Positions 42,467 through 54,000 of a stretch of DNA of 64,000 nt are shown here, piece after piece (position 1 is the first letter of the stretch; the number at the start of each line of letters is the position of its first letter). The DNA lies in the NCBI GenBank assembly GCA_907165135.1, contig OU015568.1, positions 4,348,501 through 4,412,500 of the forward strand, written 5' to 3'. The stretch comes from Oikopleura dioica. Lineage: Eukaryota; Chordata; Appendicularia; Copelata; Oikopleuridae. The notes under the pieces were generated by a model. The model was not told the DNA's origin and did no database searches. It saw nothing but the letters and a program-made list of their open reading frames with translations. Position numbers and translations under genes: made by a program.

Positions 42467-43808
42467 TCAGCTGCTGAAGACTTCTTGGACTTTCAATCCA
42501 GGTGGGTCACCGACGTCGACGTTGTTCACAATGCATTTTCGGTCGATACAGTCAGCCGCATACATCAGCGCCTGTGACGAGGTGCTCTGTAAGCAAAGCC
42601 AGGATTCAGTGCTAGAAAAGTCAGATTATGAAATGATAGAAGAAGACATTCTTACATGGATAGTCCGGCAATGGCGATTCCGGGAAAGATGCTCAAGGCG
42701 CGTTCTAGCTCGGCTTGGCTCACTCCTGGCTTGATATTCGTGACGTAGACGCTAGAAAAAATAAGAGAAAGATTTGATAAGCTGAATTTACCAGAAAACG
42801 GGCGGAAAGACAGAAGGCATCATTTGAGGAGCAAAATGATCCGGGGCGGGGTAGACATGCGCAGGCCGAAGAAGAGGAACAACAGGCTCTTGTGGAGAAC
42901 CAGGTTGACTAAAAGGAGAAACTGTTGGTGAATGAGAAAAGCCACATGATCCATCAGGCTGACGGTTGTTTCGTTGGTCGTTCGGGTTTCTCGTGTTAGC
43001 CTAGAAAACGCGGGTTACTTTTCATATAAAGCTGTAAATTACCTTTGCGAACTCGATTCTCAGGTACATGTTGATGTTCTGATCAAGCTGGAATCCGTTA
43101 AACTCGTCCATTGCCGATTTTGCTGCTGCTACGGTCCTGAAAGTTGCGAAAGCGATCGGGTGTCCATCAGGTTTGTTGGGTGGCGGAGCGGAGATCATGA
43201 CCCCCTCGTATTCTAAAAATCAGTAGAAAATACGGCTTTGGTACAAATCAGACTTACCAGGTATGGTCCGGAAGAGAACTCGAATTTCTCGATGTTTTAC
43301 GTCTCTTGGAAGCCCGGTTATGTACAGAGTACGAACTGCATCTTCCTAAAAACCATCATTTTTTTTAAAGAGAAGAACTCCGTACCTCATTAAATTCTTT
43401 GTTAGGATTCTCCGACCGCTCGGAATCGCTTCGTTCCGGAGTGAGCAAATTATGCTGCTCTTCTTCCTCGTCATCAGGATGCGGCGTTGCCTGTCTGCTA
43501 GACAACGCCCTCGGCGCTCGTTGCAAAACATGATCCGGTAGGGGTGGCCGAACTGGAGGAAGGGGATGGACATCATCACTCTCACTGAAGAAGCTTCTCG
43601 ATCTGTAATGGACAGCGGAACTGTAGACCGAAGAGCGAATGCTTGTTTCTCCTCTTTTTCGCATGACAAAAAACTGCTGACGCGGGGGAGCTCGCGCAGG
43701 AACTCGTGGCTGAGTGGCTCGATACTCTGTGTAGATTGCCTCGAAATTCTCTTCCTGAGACATTGAGCAGCCGCAAAATTGCTGTGAAGGGTAGTAAACG
43801 GGTATCAT
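42467..43808 (-). CDS. rbpms: RBPMS/MEC-8-type RNA-binding protein with a degenerate second RRM
   Basis: Exons (minus): 43808-43386, 43345-43258, 43212-43043, 43000-42792, 42751-42656 and 42611-42467 (TGA). RRM1 is intact: RTLYITGLPRDVKHREIRVLF (RNP2), IAFATFRTVAAAKSAMDEF (RNP1 region) and LRIEFAK|ANT, the RBPMS/couch-potato/Hermes signature. A Pro/Gln-rich linker follows, then VYVTNIKPGVSQAELERALS with FPGIAGLS, which looks like the start of a second RRM as in nematode MEC-8; its remaining beta-strands are not recognisable. RBPMS proteins dimerise and bind paired CAC motifs in introns or 3' UTRs to control muscle and neural splicing. The N-terminal 140 residues (MSQEENFEAIYTEYR, acidic EEEEQ) are disordered. 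Translation may start at 43808 or at the following MSQEE. Confidence 0.85.
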
Positions 43809-44437
43809 CTCTCGTTAGTGAAAATAGGAAGACTCTTGTGTGAGTGATCTGTGTGAAGTGGTGAAATGAAAGAGGAGCTCATCTGTTTCTCAAAAATCTG
43901 GAAATGAATATGCACTACTATTGGCCGGTTTACGTCACCTGAGGAAACGATAGCGCTCTAGATCGGCTTGGATCATCTCCTGCGGCACGTCTTTTCAACT
44001 CTCGAAGATGAAACACTCTTTTATCTAGAGAATTTCGGGTGCGCGCTACCTTGATTATCAAGTTTTCAAGGAGATCGGCAAGAAATTCTGCAAACTGCCG
44101 CATTATGCTAAATATCATCAGCAAATCACCTGTAGTCTAAAGCGAGTGTCAACCGGAGAAAATCAATCTGCCTAAAAGTACCTGCTGGCTCCAATTTAGT
44201 CGCTCTTGAAATTCAGAAAAACCTGTACATCTCAAGTGTAGCCATCAGTGTGCGTGCATCCATTATCTCTGTGAATAAGGGGACCAGTAGCTTATTATGT
44301 CTCAGAGATACCAATTTCCGTATCAGTATGCAAAAGAGACGCATGAATTTATTTAGAGCATCTTAAGAGCGCAAAGAAACTAAGACGCGTCCCCTGTCAA
44401 GAATTAATGATTACTTCTTGACCAATATGCAGACGGG
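43809..44437. other. Intergenic region between the divergent RBPMS-like and small-peptide genes
   Basis: Holds both promoters. A 64-codon minus-strand frame at 43930-44124 (IMRQFAEFLADLLENLIIK) is weakly coding-like but unsupported. No RNA gene seen. Confidence 0.4.
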
Positions 44438-44445
44438 TATAAAAA
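44438..44445 (+). promoter_or_regulatory. TATA box of the small secreted peptide gene
   Basis: TATAAAAA at 44438, about 78 bp upstream of the ATG at 44516; transcription would start near 44468. Preceded by CCAAT (CCAATATG at about 44422). Confidence 0.65.
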
Positions 44446-44515
44446 GGGGTTGTCTTACTGTCATCTCACATCAGATCTTCAAATCCGAAAAACAAACAAC
44501 AAAACTACAAAGAAA

Positions 44516-44860
44516 ATGAAAGTTTTTCAACTCTTCACCGTCAGCTCTGCTTTTTCCGCTACTTTCTCCACCGAAGGAAACATGAGAAACTTTGGACTCT
44601 CTGTAAGTTAGAGGGGCTACATACTGAGGGGTACTGGAGGGGGGTAGGCTTGGCATAAGAGGGGGTCCCGGGAAGCTTTGCCCCTTTGTAAGGGTTAGGG
44701 TTAGGGTAAGGAGGACCCCGACCAGGAAATCCCTAATAACGGTCTTAATGAAGATATCCTTAATTTTGTCTTTCAGAGAGCCTACAAGCAGGACTTGATG
44801 AATTTCCTAAGATCTGGAGGAGTTAATGCTGTATCGAAACGATCATTCTACGAAGAATAA
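44516..44860 (+). CDS. Small secreted peptide precursor, 56 aa
   Basis: Two exons: 44516-44602 and 44777-44860 (TAA). The N-terminus MKVFQLFTVSSAFSA is a good short signal peptide. The rest includes GNMRNFGLS|RAYKQDLMNFLRSGG and ends VSKRSFYEE, where KR is a dibasic convertase site. The promoter has TATA and CCAAT boxes, and AATAAA signals occur at the stop (44856) and at 44889. This layout fits a small secreted peptide, possibly a neuropeptide or mucosal peptide. I recognise no family, and the mature peptide boundaries are inference. Confidence 0.6.
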
Positions 44861-45429
44861 AGTATATATTATCATCTTATCTGTTACTGTAATAAACCTT
44901 TCATTTTTTACTTAAAAAGCTCGTCGAAGCGTTTTTATTTATTTGAGATGTTTTTGAAGTCGTATGAACGAAAATATAGAGGTCTGCATGGATCAAGGTT
45001 AATGTTAGTGACGGGAATGAGCATGGAGAGGGCGGGCTCAGCGCTTTTTGCGCGTTGGATTTGATAAAATATTATATACAGGCACATTTAATACATACTT
45101 ATTCCCGCCGCTACGCCTCATTACCAAGAGAGGAGACTACTGACTCGTGTATATTTTTTCTTTTATTTGAAGAAATGTAAATTCAAAATCGAAAAAATTG
45201 AAAATGAAGCAAAATCGATAGAAAAAGGGACTTTTAAAAAGGATGATCAGCACGGATGAGGTCGGAAATAGCAATTGCTTTCAGGACTGAAATCATAGAA
45301 GAGAATTTTTGACAATAAAGAATTGATTCTTTTTCATTTAAAGATTTCGGGGATAGGACAGTCATACAGACAGTTTAATATGGGTAAATAAACGCCCTTC
45401 CATCCGATATCGTCCAATAAAACATTCAG
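44861..45429. other. Region upstream of the ZIP-like gene
   Basis: AT-rich; the first exon of the ZIP-like gene, with its ATG, should be here. An ATGGGTAAAT at 45378 would be a very short first exon but its phase does not fit. Otherwise nothing recognised. Confidence 0.4.
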
Positions 45430-47673
45430 ACTATCAGCATAGTAGGAGCAACAATATTCGTGGCGACGAGCAAGGTCAGTCTGCTCCTGCACTTTATCGA
45501 AGATAAAAAGTGGTATGGCGATTTTATGACTTTCGGCGTCACATTAGCGATGGGCACCATGTTTTCTGTCACCATTTTTCAATTCATTCCTGAAAGTCTT
45601 CACTTTCTCCATGTCCAGGTTTAACTCCAACTTTACCTATCACTGCGAAGGGGCAATTTCAGACATACAACGTCTCCTGCGACAGTTGCCACCAGGGAGC
45701 CTGGGCCGGATCAATCGTCGATCGTCATAATTGCCTTGCAATTTGCACTAGAAAAACGACAGACGAATGTGGCTTGTACAGAATCGACGTTGGAGGAGCC
45801 ACGTCTTTCATGAGCACGATGACGGTCTCCTACTTCTTTTCGATTCTGGTGTACGACATCCAAAAGGGGGTTATTTTCTTTGATTCGATTCTTGAATATT
45901 CAGGTCTGTTTTTGGTAAAAAGATTATTTTTCGATGCCCTTTTTATCCAAGTCTCGGGATGGATTTAAAAGCCATTTCAAGGATCGTCCTTTGTTCATCC
46001 TTTTTTCGGCAAGCATAACCTCAATAAGGGGTTCAAAAGGAAAAACAGTATTTTTCAAAGATAAAATTTAGACTTTATAATTTTTGAACTTTGACCTTGA
46101 ATCTTCTATCTTCTTTTCTTTGTATTATTTTCGTGATAAATTCGTGGTATTGACTCAAAGAAGACTAAATCAATTGGCAAATCTTAGTCCAAGAAATCGA
46201 TAGAATCAAAGATAATGACCCTCTTTTGGAGGTATGTCTCGGTATATCATCGTTTTTCAACGCTAAATTGTGCCAAGATGATCCAGCTACTTTTTGCGAA
46301 TGAGTATCAGAACTCAGCCAACTTTCGGCGAGTTGACAGACGGAACACGAGGAAAAACGTTCATTCCAAATCTGCCATTGGCGCTGGAGCAAAGGTAAAG
46401 ACATGAACTTGACAGAGTTCTTCAAATACCTAATGCATTTTAGATGGGGATGATTTCTGTTGCAGGAGCGCCAAATATCATCGGTAAAATTCGACGCCCA
46501 AGTTATGTCAAGACCCAGGATCATGCGATAACGATTGATCGAATACAGCGACTTGTTACTGAAACTCCTAAGGTACTTCAAAAAAGACGAGGGTCCTCTT
46601 CCATCATCAATTTTAGGTTCCAAGAAAGACGGTATTCATGGCGAATATGGAGCAAAACTGGAAGCACGTGGACTCCGTCGCTTGGGTTATTCTGCTGACA
46701 ACAGCCTTTGAATGCCTAATTGAAGGTGAGAATCAGACTGTAAATCGCAGTGACTGTCACTTTCACTCTGATTATGTCTGGAACGGGGCCCTGTGTCTCC
46801 CTGATTTTAAAAAGTAACTCAGGCATGGCATTCACGTTGACGTTGCAAGACGACATCGGTGCGGGATTTTCTGTCTTGTTCGCCATGTTGCTCAAAATGA
46901 TACCGGTAAGATTAACATCAAGGGAATGGATCAAACGAGCTCTGTAAAATGCCCGCAGGGTATTTGAAGCGCTCTGCCCCGCGGCGCAAGCCTTTTTGGC
47001 GCAGTTGGTTAGCGCGTCAGTCTCATAATCTGAAGGTCGTGAGTTCGAGCCTCACAGAGGGCAGCTTTTTTTCATCCCCTTTTTTCAGCAAAAACTTGGG
47101 AACTCCGTGATTTTGATGCAATCCGGCCTCTCCCACTTTTGGGAAAATGCACTGGTCTTGGCGTCGGTGTCAGCGATTTATCCAGGAGTCTGTATTGCCA
47201 TGTTGCTGAGGAACATGCACATAAAAGCGGCGCTGAAGGCGAAGTTTTTCGCAGCGTTGACGGGGATGTTTTTGTACCTTTCGCTAGCTAGAATGTTTCC
47301 GGTTCTTCAGGTGAGATTTGCATGCGGTTTTTCAAGCTGACAGTTCTTTCGTAGGAGCTAGTCGACGAGCCGCCGAAAACAGAAATTGGTAGACAAATGG
47401 ATCCGAAAGAATATCTCGAGCTTTCAAAAAGAAAATCTTACAGGTTACAGATATTCATCAATTTTCATGCTTCTTCGATCTTTCCGAACCTTTCGCACTC
47501 AAATTCCCTTTTCTAGGAGATTATTCTTGGCAAATATTGGATTCATATGTGCCTTTGGAATCCTCGCTCCTCTTGTAAGTCCCTTTTGAAAATCGCTCTA
47601 GAAATCAATTAAGATTTATTACGAAAATTTCATCCAAGAGCAAATCGAACAAATTATCTGTGGTAGGAGTTAA
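45430..47673 (+). CDS. ZIP-like (SLC39) multi-pass transporter lacking canonical metal-ligand residues (5' end missing)
   Basis: Exons: 45430-45618, 45663-45867, 46198-46231, 46311-46394, 46444-46572, 46617-46725, 46823-46905, 47089-47310, 47355-47443, 47517-47574 and 47602-47673 (TAA). TM segments include TLAMGTMFSVTIFQFIPESLHFLHVQ (ZIP TM2-like), VDSVAWVILLTTAFECLIEGMAFTLTL (TM4 position), LLKMIPQKLGNSVILMQSG (TM5 position), WENALVLASVSAIYPGVCIAM, LTGMFLYLSLARMFPVLQ and a final RLFLANIGFICAFGILAPL. In true ZIPs TM4 reads HNFxDG and TM5 HExPHExGD; here these are ECLIEG and LKMIPQKLGN, so the binuclear metal site looks lost. Intron 45868-46197 appears to start GGGTTA (GG-AG). A cytosolic loop is basic and Ser-rich. 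A tRNA gene sits in intron 46906-47088. ZIP membership is my best reading of the spacing, not certain. Confidence 0.6.
46990..47063 (+). tRNA. tRNA-Met (anticodon CAT), elongator type
   Basis: 74 nt with all arms: acceptor GCCTTTT pairing with AGAGGGC, D-arm GCGCAGTTGGTTAGCGC, anticodon loop CTCATAA (CAT), T-arm with GTTCGAG, discriminator A. No intron. The A box (TGGCGCAGTTGG) and B box (GAGTTCGAGCC) are intact, and a T-run at 47065-47072 can terminate Pol III. It lies on the same strand inside an intron of the ZIP-like gene. Confidence 0.96.
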
Positions 47674-48002
47674 AATTGAATAAACACAATCGCTGCTGTT
47701 TTTAATGTCTTTATTTTATTGTTTGATTTGTACAAGAGGTAAAAAGAGAGAAAGAGAGAAGGATACAATTAAGAGTTGGGCCAGCCAACTTTTGAACAGT
47801 TTTTTTGTTCTTCAGTGGAGAGAAATGGAGAGTTGAGAAATTGAAGCGTTTTTTTCAGAAATTTGAACCCTTGGAAAGCTTTTTTATACAATTAGAAGCA
47901 AATACAACAATATGAACAGTTCTTGTTTGGCTGATGAAGATCGTTAAAGAATTTGAAAAGGAAATTCCTTAATATTATATTAACATTGAGCAATATTGCT
48001 TT

Positions 48003-51000
48003 TCAGAGGTCAAATGAGGGGAGCGTGAGTTGGGTGTGGACGTAACCAATAGCTCGGCCAACCAAATGGCTGGCGAGGGCTTCCAGTTCTTCTTCCTAGG
48101 AGACATGAGTGTTAAGATTTAATGGGCGAATGTTAGAATGGTCAGTTATGTTCGTTCAATTACCATTTGTTCGCTGAAAGAATCGGTCCCGGAATCGGCA
48201 TTTTCCTCGACAAAAATATCAATGGCTTCTTCAATTGCTGATGTGACTATGTTATTTGCGACGTCGAGTACTTCTTTAAACTTGAATTTCTTTGTTCCGT
48301 GAAGGACGGTGGGGAGATTCATCGACTGATCGACGAAACTTTCGCTTCCCATGTCCGATAATGCCAGATCGCTTCGGGGACTCAAAAGCCTTAAAGAAAT
48401 TTTTAAAGACCATAATTTTGTCATAAGCAAGAAAGGTGCCGTATTTTAAAATGCGCTCAACAGACGAGTAATAATTATTATCATTAGTTTTCATTATAAA
48501 TTCGCAATCTCGGGAAGATATGAATATCCGATGCATGATCAAACTATTTTTAATAACAGTAACTTACTCTGGATCATGAACATCTTCTTCTTCATAATGC
48601 TCCTGAACCTTCGGCGATTCTGGTCGACCAGAATCAAAGCTTTCAGGATCATTCGTCAGCTCGAGTTTTTCTAGGCTAATGGTTTCTTCTTGTAGATTTT
48701 CTTGAATCTCCTCAACTGGAATCGGTCGATCATTCAGATCTTCGTCTTCTTCGCGAAAGTCGACATCGTCATCGTCATCTTCGTTTTCATCGTCGTTTTC
48801 GGATTCTGATTGGATGGAATCGACCTCGTTAAAGTTTTCGTCATCGTCGTTTTCGAAGTTGGATTCGAGGAGCTCCTTTTTTGGCTTGAATATTTTCGAA
48901 TATAAAAATTTCGCGAGGAAATTTCAAGCCTTTCCTTTGGCGCTTCAAGAATATTCTCCTTGTCAACTTCGTCCAAAAACTCGTCACTCTTTTCCGACAC
49001 CATCGACAATCGACCTTGAGTCGAGCACCCATCAAACGACTTCAACTCCTGTCGCGAAATCGACACCGCTGAAATCGATAGTGTCATCAGGTCTGGATCC
49101 GGCTCGTCTTCGCAGCAATCCACAGCGGGGAATTTTTGTATTGCTTCTTGGGAACTGGATTTTGATTGGCTTGAAGTTGGTTTTTCGGGTTTTGATTTGA
49201 GTTGAAGGAAGTGCCGAAACGGTGAGTGGAGATGCCGTCGGAGGAGTTTGACATGAACGATGTTCCTTATAAAAATTATCCTAATTTTCTTCTTATCAAA
49301 ATTGGGCCATGGTATTGACCATGGGGTATGATGATAATAATTTTATCTGATTCTGGAAGAGTAACAATTCAGACAATTCCTATGTTAGATTAATCATAAG
49401 TACTAAACATTTAGTTTATAAAATCAATAAGATCAAAAATAAATTATGATTTCCAAGGAAATTTCTAGAAATTCGCTTGAATTTTTCAAACTCAGTTATG
49501 AATCATAACTTATGATAGATGATTTAAACAAGGAAAATTTGTTCACCTGACATTGTTGACAAATTCGAAGCAGATCGATTAATTGTCACTTCTGTCGAAG
49601 AATTCGTCGACTCCGAATCCGCAAAACTCACGTCAGCCAGAGACGAAGAATCTGTTGTTACAACGTCGGAAATTTTGATGAGATCTTCTAGAGCTCCTTT
49701 TACATTTTTAGGTAAAAGTCGATCTTACCGGATTCGAAAGCGGAATTGTTCGAAAGAAGTGGATCTGATTTCGTATGTTTCTTTTTGGCTTTTTCTATCG
49801 CTTGTCTGGACTCATCCGTATCTCCAGAAGTCTTGCGTCTTATCGCAGGTGAGTTCTGACGGCTTGCTAGATTGCGGCTGAACAAATTGCCAAAGAGGCT
49901 ATTTGGTCGCTCCGTTTTCTCAGAAACGCGCTTGGTCCCCGGGGGAATGCGCAGCGGTGAATTTGCTCCGTCGAGTTCGATGAGATTCGCGGGAGAAGAA
50001 GAAACGAACGATTCGACGAATGATTTCTTCGCTTCCGCGAATTTTCGATGCCAGTTCATCGCGTCGATTGCTTGAAGAGCGTCGATTTTGAGATTTTTGT
50101 TGTGTTGAAGAACTTTCAGGATTAACTAAAGAGAATAAGGAGGGGAAGAAAAAGGGGACAGGTACCTTTGGGCTTTGAATTTGAGGGTGGTCGAGGTCGA
50201 TGTTGTCGAGAATTTCACAGAAGGTTACTTTCAGACGAGTTTTGGATTTGCGCTTGGCGATGAGGAGGCAATTGTTGAAGAGGAGGAGCTCGGAATCTTT
50301 GTTCGACTCTATAAAATGTCAATTTATGAGATGTTCGTAATAATCATTTGATAAGTTGTCAAAGTAAAATCGCGGTGTATTCTTAAATATCATCCTTGAA
50401 GAATTTAATTGCAGGGGATTTTGAATATGTTTAAGGTAAAAGGTTTTTAATGGCTTTCATAGATTTGGAAAAATTTAAATATTGATACTTAATTGAAAAA
50501 TCTGTTTTTATGGCGCCTTATTTCTCGCAAATGCGTAAAAGTCTCTAGAGTCTAGACGCTATTTACGCGAAAAACCGAGCCTAGAGAAATTTTGCTCTCC
50601 TCTTTTTGTGTTCATGACATAACTCGCTCGATATTTTTGAAAATTGATTGCTATAATTTTTTTATTTTCTTTACCTTTGATATTTCCGTTGAAGAGCAAT
50701 CTTGTCGCGCCTTCGGGAGCTTGGTGTGCTTTATGAGGAAGCGACTTGTCGTATTCCAAGCTTTTACTCTGCATTTTACGATTATCAACATGACATGTAG
50801 GAAAAGAGCATTCACCTTTACTTTGAACTCGATTTCGGCAATGCAATCGTTGAGGTACTTGGTTTGAAGGTCGAGCTGTTCACACACATGCAGCAAAAGA
50901 TGGTGGTCTTCGTTGTCTTCAGGGGTCGATTTTTGAAGTCTAAAATCGAGGATTTCTATTGGCCGAAAATGAAATTTTTTTATTCACCTTTCGATGATCA

Positions 51001-54000
51001 TCTTCATCCTCGGCAATTTCGTTCTCGGAGCATCTAACATCGACCAAATCGACAATTTCCTCGAAAAATCCGACTGCTGAGCTGCTTCCAAATAGTCCCT
51101 GATTTTCGCCATTTGAAAAACTTCCTCGAGTCGATTTCGCTTTTCCACAAGACCTTTTGAGTAGTCTGCATAAACAACGATCTGAACACACGATTCTTTA
51201 TCGACGTCAGACTCAGACAAGGACAGTGTAATTTTCAAGCACTTGATGCTATTTACTGAGCTATTATGGAAAGCTGTAATTTGCCACGATAAAGTGGCTA
51301 ATCGGGAAATTCCCGATTAAAAAATATTATATGTTTTTGCTGATATAGAGATTTCACGAGATGTTACGGACTGGGAAGGGGTGGATATTTTGATTTCAAA
51401 CCCCGAAATCCCTGTTCTCGACCAATCAGGATGGCCAAATTCGGGTTGAAAAGTGGAGTTGAAATCAAAATATACACCCCTGACTGGGAACCAGAACAGA
51501 CAGACGCTCATTAATTTAATTCGTCATTTAAAAAATTAAAAAAAATTTATACAATTCGATGGTTTCCATATTTACGGTTTCTGTTTGATATTCCTTTTTA
51601 ATCAATTTTCTCACCTTCGGAATCCATTCGAGCAACGAGGGCCCAATACTTTGGACTAATCCCCGATGATCGCGAATATTTTGAAACTGACAAGCGAGAT
51701 CATCATTCACGGCGATGACCTCCGCCAGATTTCCAAAGAGCTCATTTGGGTCGACGAGCGGGACGTTTCTCTCATCCACCGGCGCCAGGGTCTTCACACC
51801 TTGGTAATACACCTGAAAGACAAATTTTAAAAGGGCTCCGACTTTGTGACGTAGTGTAAATATTGTTTTTTTACGAAAGTGGACAGGCCTTGACAACTTT
51901 TGGTTATTAATACTTCAAGCAATTATTTCCGTTGCGCAAAGAACTGGAAAACAACTGAACAAATCAAATTTACAGAGGTGGTTTTTCGGGGAGTTGTCTG
52001 GAACCGACAAAAATATTTCGACAAATTTTACGTGGAAATTTTCAACCAATCAGAAGCCTGGATTCGGCAAACCGGCCAATCAGCAACCGAGTAGCCTCCC
52101 ACGCGAAATTTGTCGGTATTTTTTTTCGGTTCAAGACACCATCCCGGTTTTTTAAGAGTTTCGAGTCGAAACTTTCGACTCAAAAAACTCAAAAATTCAA
52201 AATCATTAAGGGGTACCCTTTCAATTTGAGGATCTCGGATCTAAATTGATTTTGAAAGCTCGTTACGCAATACTGTACTAACAGTACTGTCAAAGTCCTA
52301 CTGTAGCTTCGACTTGTAGATAAACATAAAAACTTCCGGTGGAAAAAGTGGAAAAAGCGAGCTCGTGATAAAGAGATTTGAGTCGCTAAGTGACTTCCAA
52401 AAATAAATAGCTATTTGAACTTACATTTTTGACTGTTAAAAGATCTTCGCAAAAGTCCATGTGGCTTTTGACAACTTCCCAGATGATATTTTGCCGTTTG
52501 ACTTCATCCTTGTCTTCTCGGATTTCTTCGAATGTTGAGGGGTAGGCTTCGTGCCATTGGCCCTTCATCACCTTAAGATTTTTTGTGAAAAAGGGGGTAA
52601 GGCAATTGAGAAGAGAGACTTGGTAGTTAGCGACTGTAGCAGCGAAGGTTTTGTCGCGGGAAAAAGTTGCTCGGAAATCAATTCTTTTTTTGGGCTTATT
52701 TTTAAGGGTAGATACAAGCGGATGGAGATTCTAACAAACCTAGAACCTTTTTAAATAAGATCCGTTCAAGATTCTCTAGAAAAGTCAAGCGGTAAGATAT
52801 AAGAAGAGATTTTATGGTCCCCTCAAAGTCTGAAACCCATTCCCATAGTCCCAAACAAAATGTTTTTTCGTCGTTCTTCGAATTCTCTGACTCTCCCGAT
52901 TATTATCTTGCAAAACACTTTCATGGCAATTGCTCAAATTTTCTTGTACTTCGAGAAAACTCCCCATTTTCCCTTACTCCTGCTTTCATAAAAAAAAACT
53001 TGCGATTTTCTTGAAAAGTGCTCCACGCAGAAAGCTGAAAGCGAGAGAGGGGAAGAAAATGGCGCTCTGAGCAAATAAAAGTAGTGAATGCTGCTATCGC
53101 AAAAGACATCGTTTTTTGAAGTGCCATTCAATTGAGATAAATATTCTCAATCACCTTCTTTTTCTGACGATATTAAAACACCTAGCGACCGAAAAACAAA
53201 ACAATTTCTTTATAAAATGAAAGAAAAAATCATTCATTCTCGCAAGAACTCAAAATAGCCGTTCGCGGCTTTATGAGTCCGAATTCTTATGAAAAATCTT
53301 GACTCAAAAAACCGCGCGCGGCTTTTATGGGGTTAATTTTTCTAGCCGCGCGGCTTTTATTCGATAACAAATCATTGTTGATATTTTCGTTGCGAAGCCG
53401 CGCGCGGCTAAAGTTCATCTGATGCTAGAATTCAGATCATTATTCTTGATAAGAGCGTTTCCGAAGCAAATTCTAGCGGGTCTGAGAAAATAACATATTT
53501 AGCTCCTTGCGCTTAATCCATAAAATCAACAAATTCTATTTGCTTCCGGCCATATTGCAAGTTGCAATTCGAAACAGTTTTCATGCATTTGCGAAAGTCT
53601 ACTCATTTATCCACTTATTCAAAAGTCTACATTTCAAAGTTCATAGTATGACCTTCATACTTCTGAATCATTCAAGTCAATAGAAGGATGAAAGAAACCC
53701 TTAATTATTCGAAAGAGTACTAAAAGACTAAAAGGAAGGGAAACCGCAAGCTGCAGTGCCCCACTTTTTAGTGATGAAAAATTCAAAGCGTTTTTTGTGT
53801 TATTTTCAAGCTCTTTCATCCTTCAGTTCTTTCAGTAAGAGAAATGACGGAAAACAACGAAGAAAGCGATTTTGCTGAGTGGATAAAAATGACCCTGGTG
53901 ATTGGACTTTACGAGAAGGACTCAAATATTTGCGTTTCTGACTCGTCAATTGGCAATTGCTTTAGTTGCAATTTTAACAACATGGTTTTGAGTCCTCTTT

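Noticed and set aside
43930-44124. 64-codon minus-strand frame upstream of the RBPMS-like gene
   Set aside because: Helical-looking but without splice signals linking it to the gene, and no recognisable domain.
48841-49200. Plus-strand frames opposite the acidic RhoGEF tail
   Set aside because: Antisense of GA-rich acidic coding sequence; no independent support.
53257-53409. GCCGC palindromes as intrinsic transcription terminators
   Set aside because: Rho-independent terminators do not apply to Pol II genes; the motifs are better seen as dispersed repeats.
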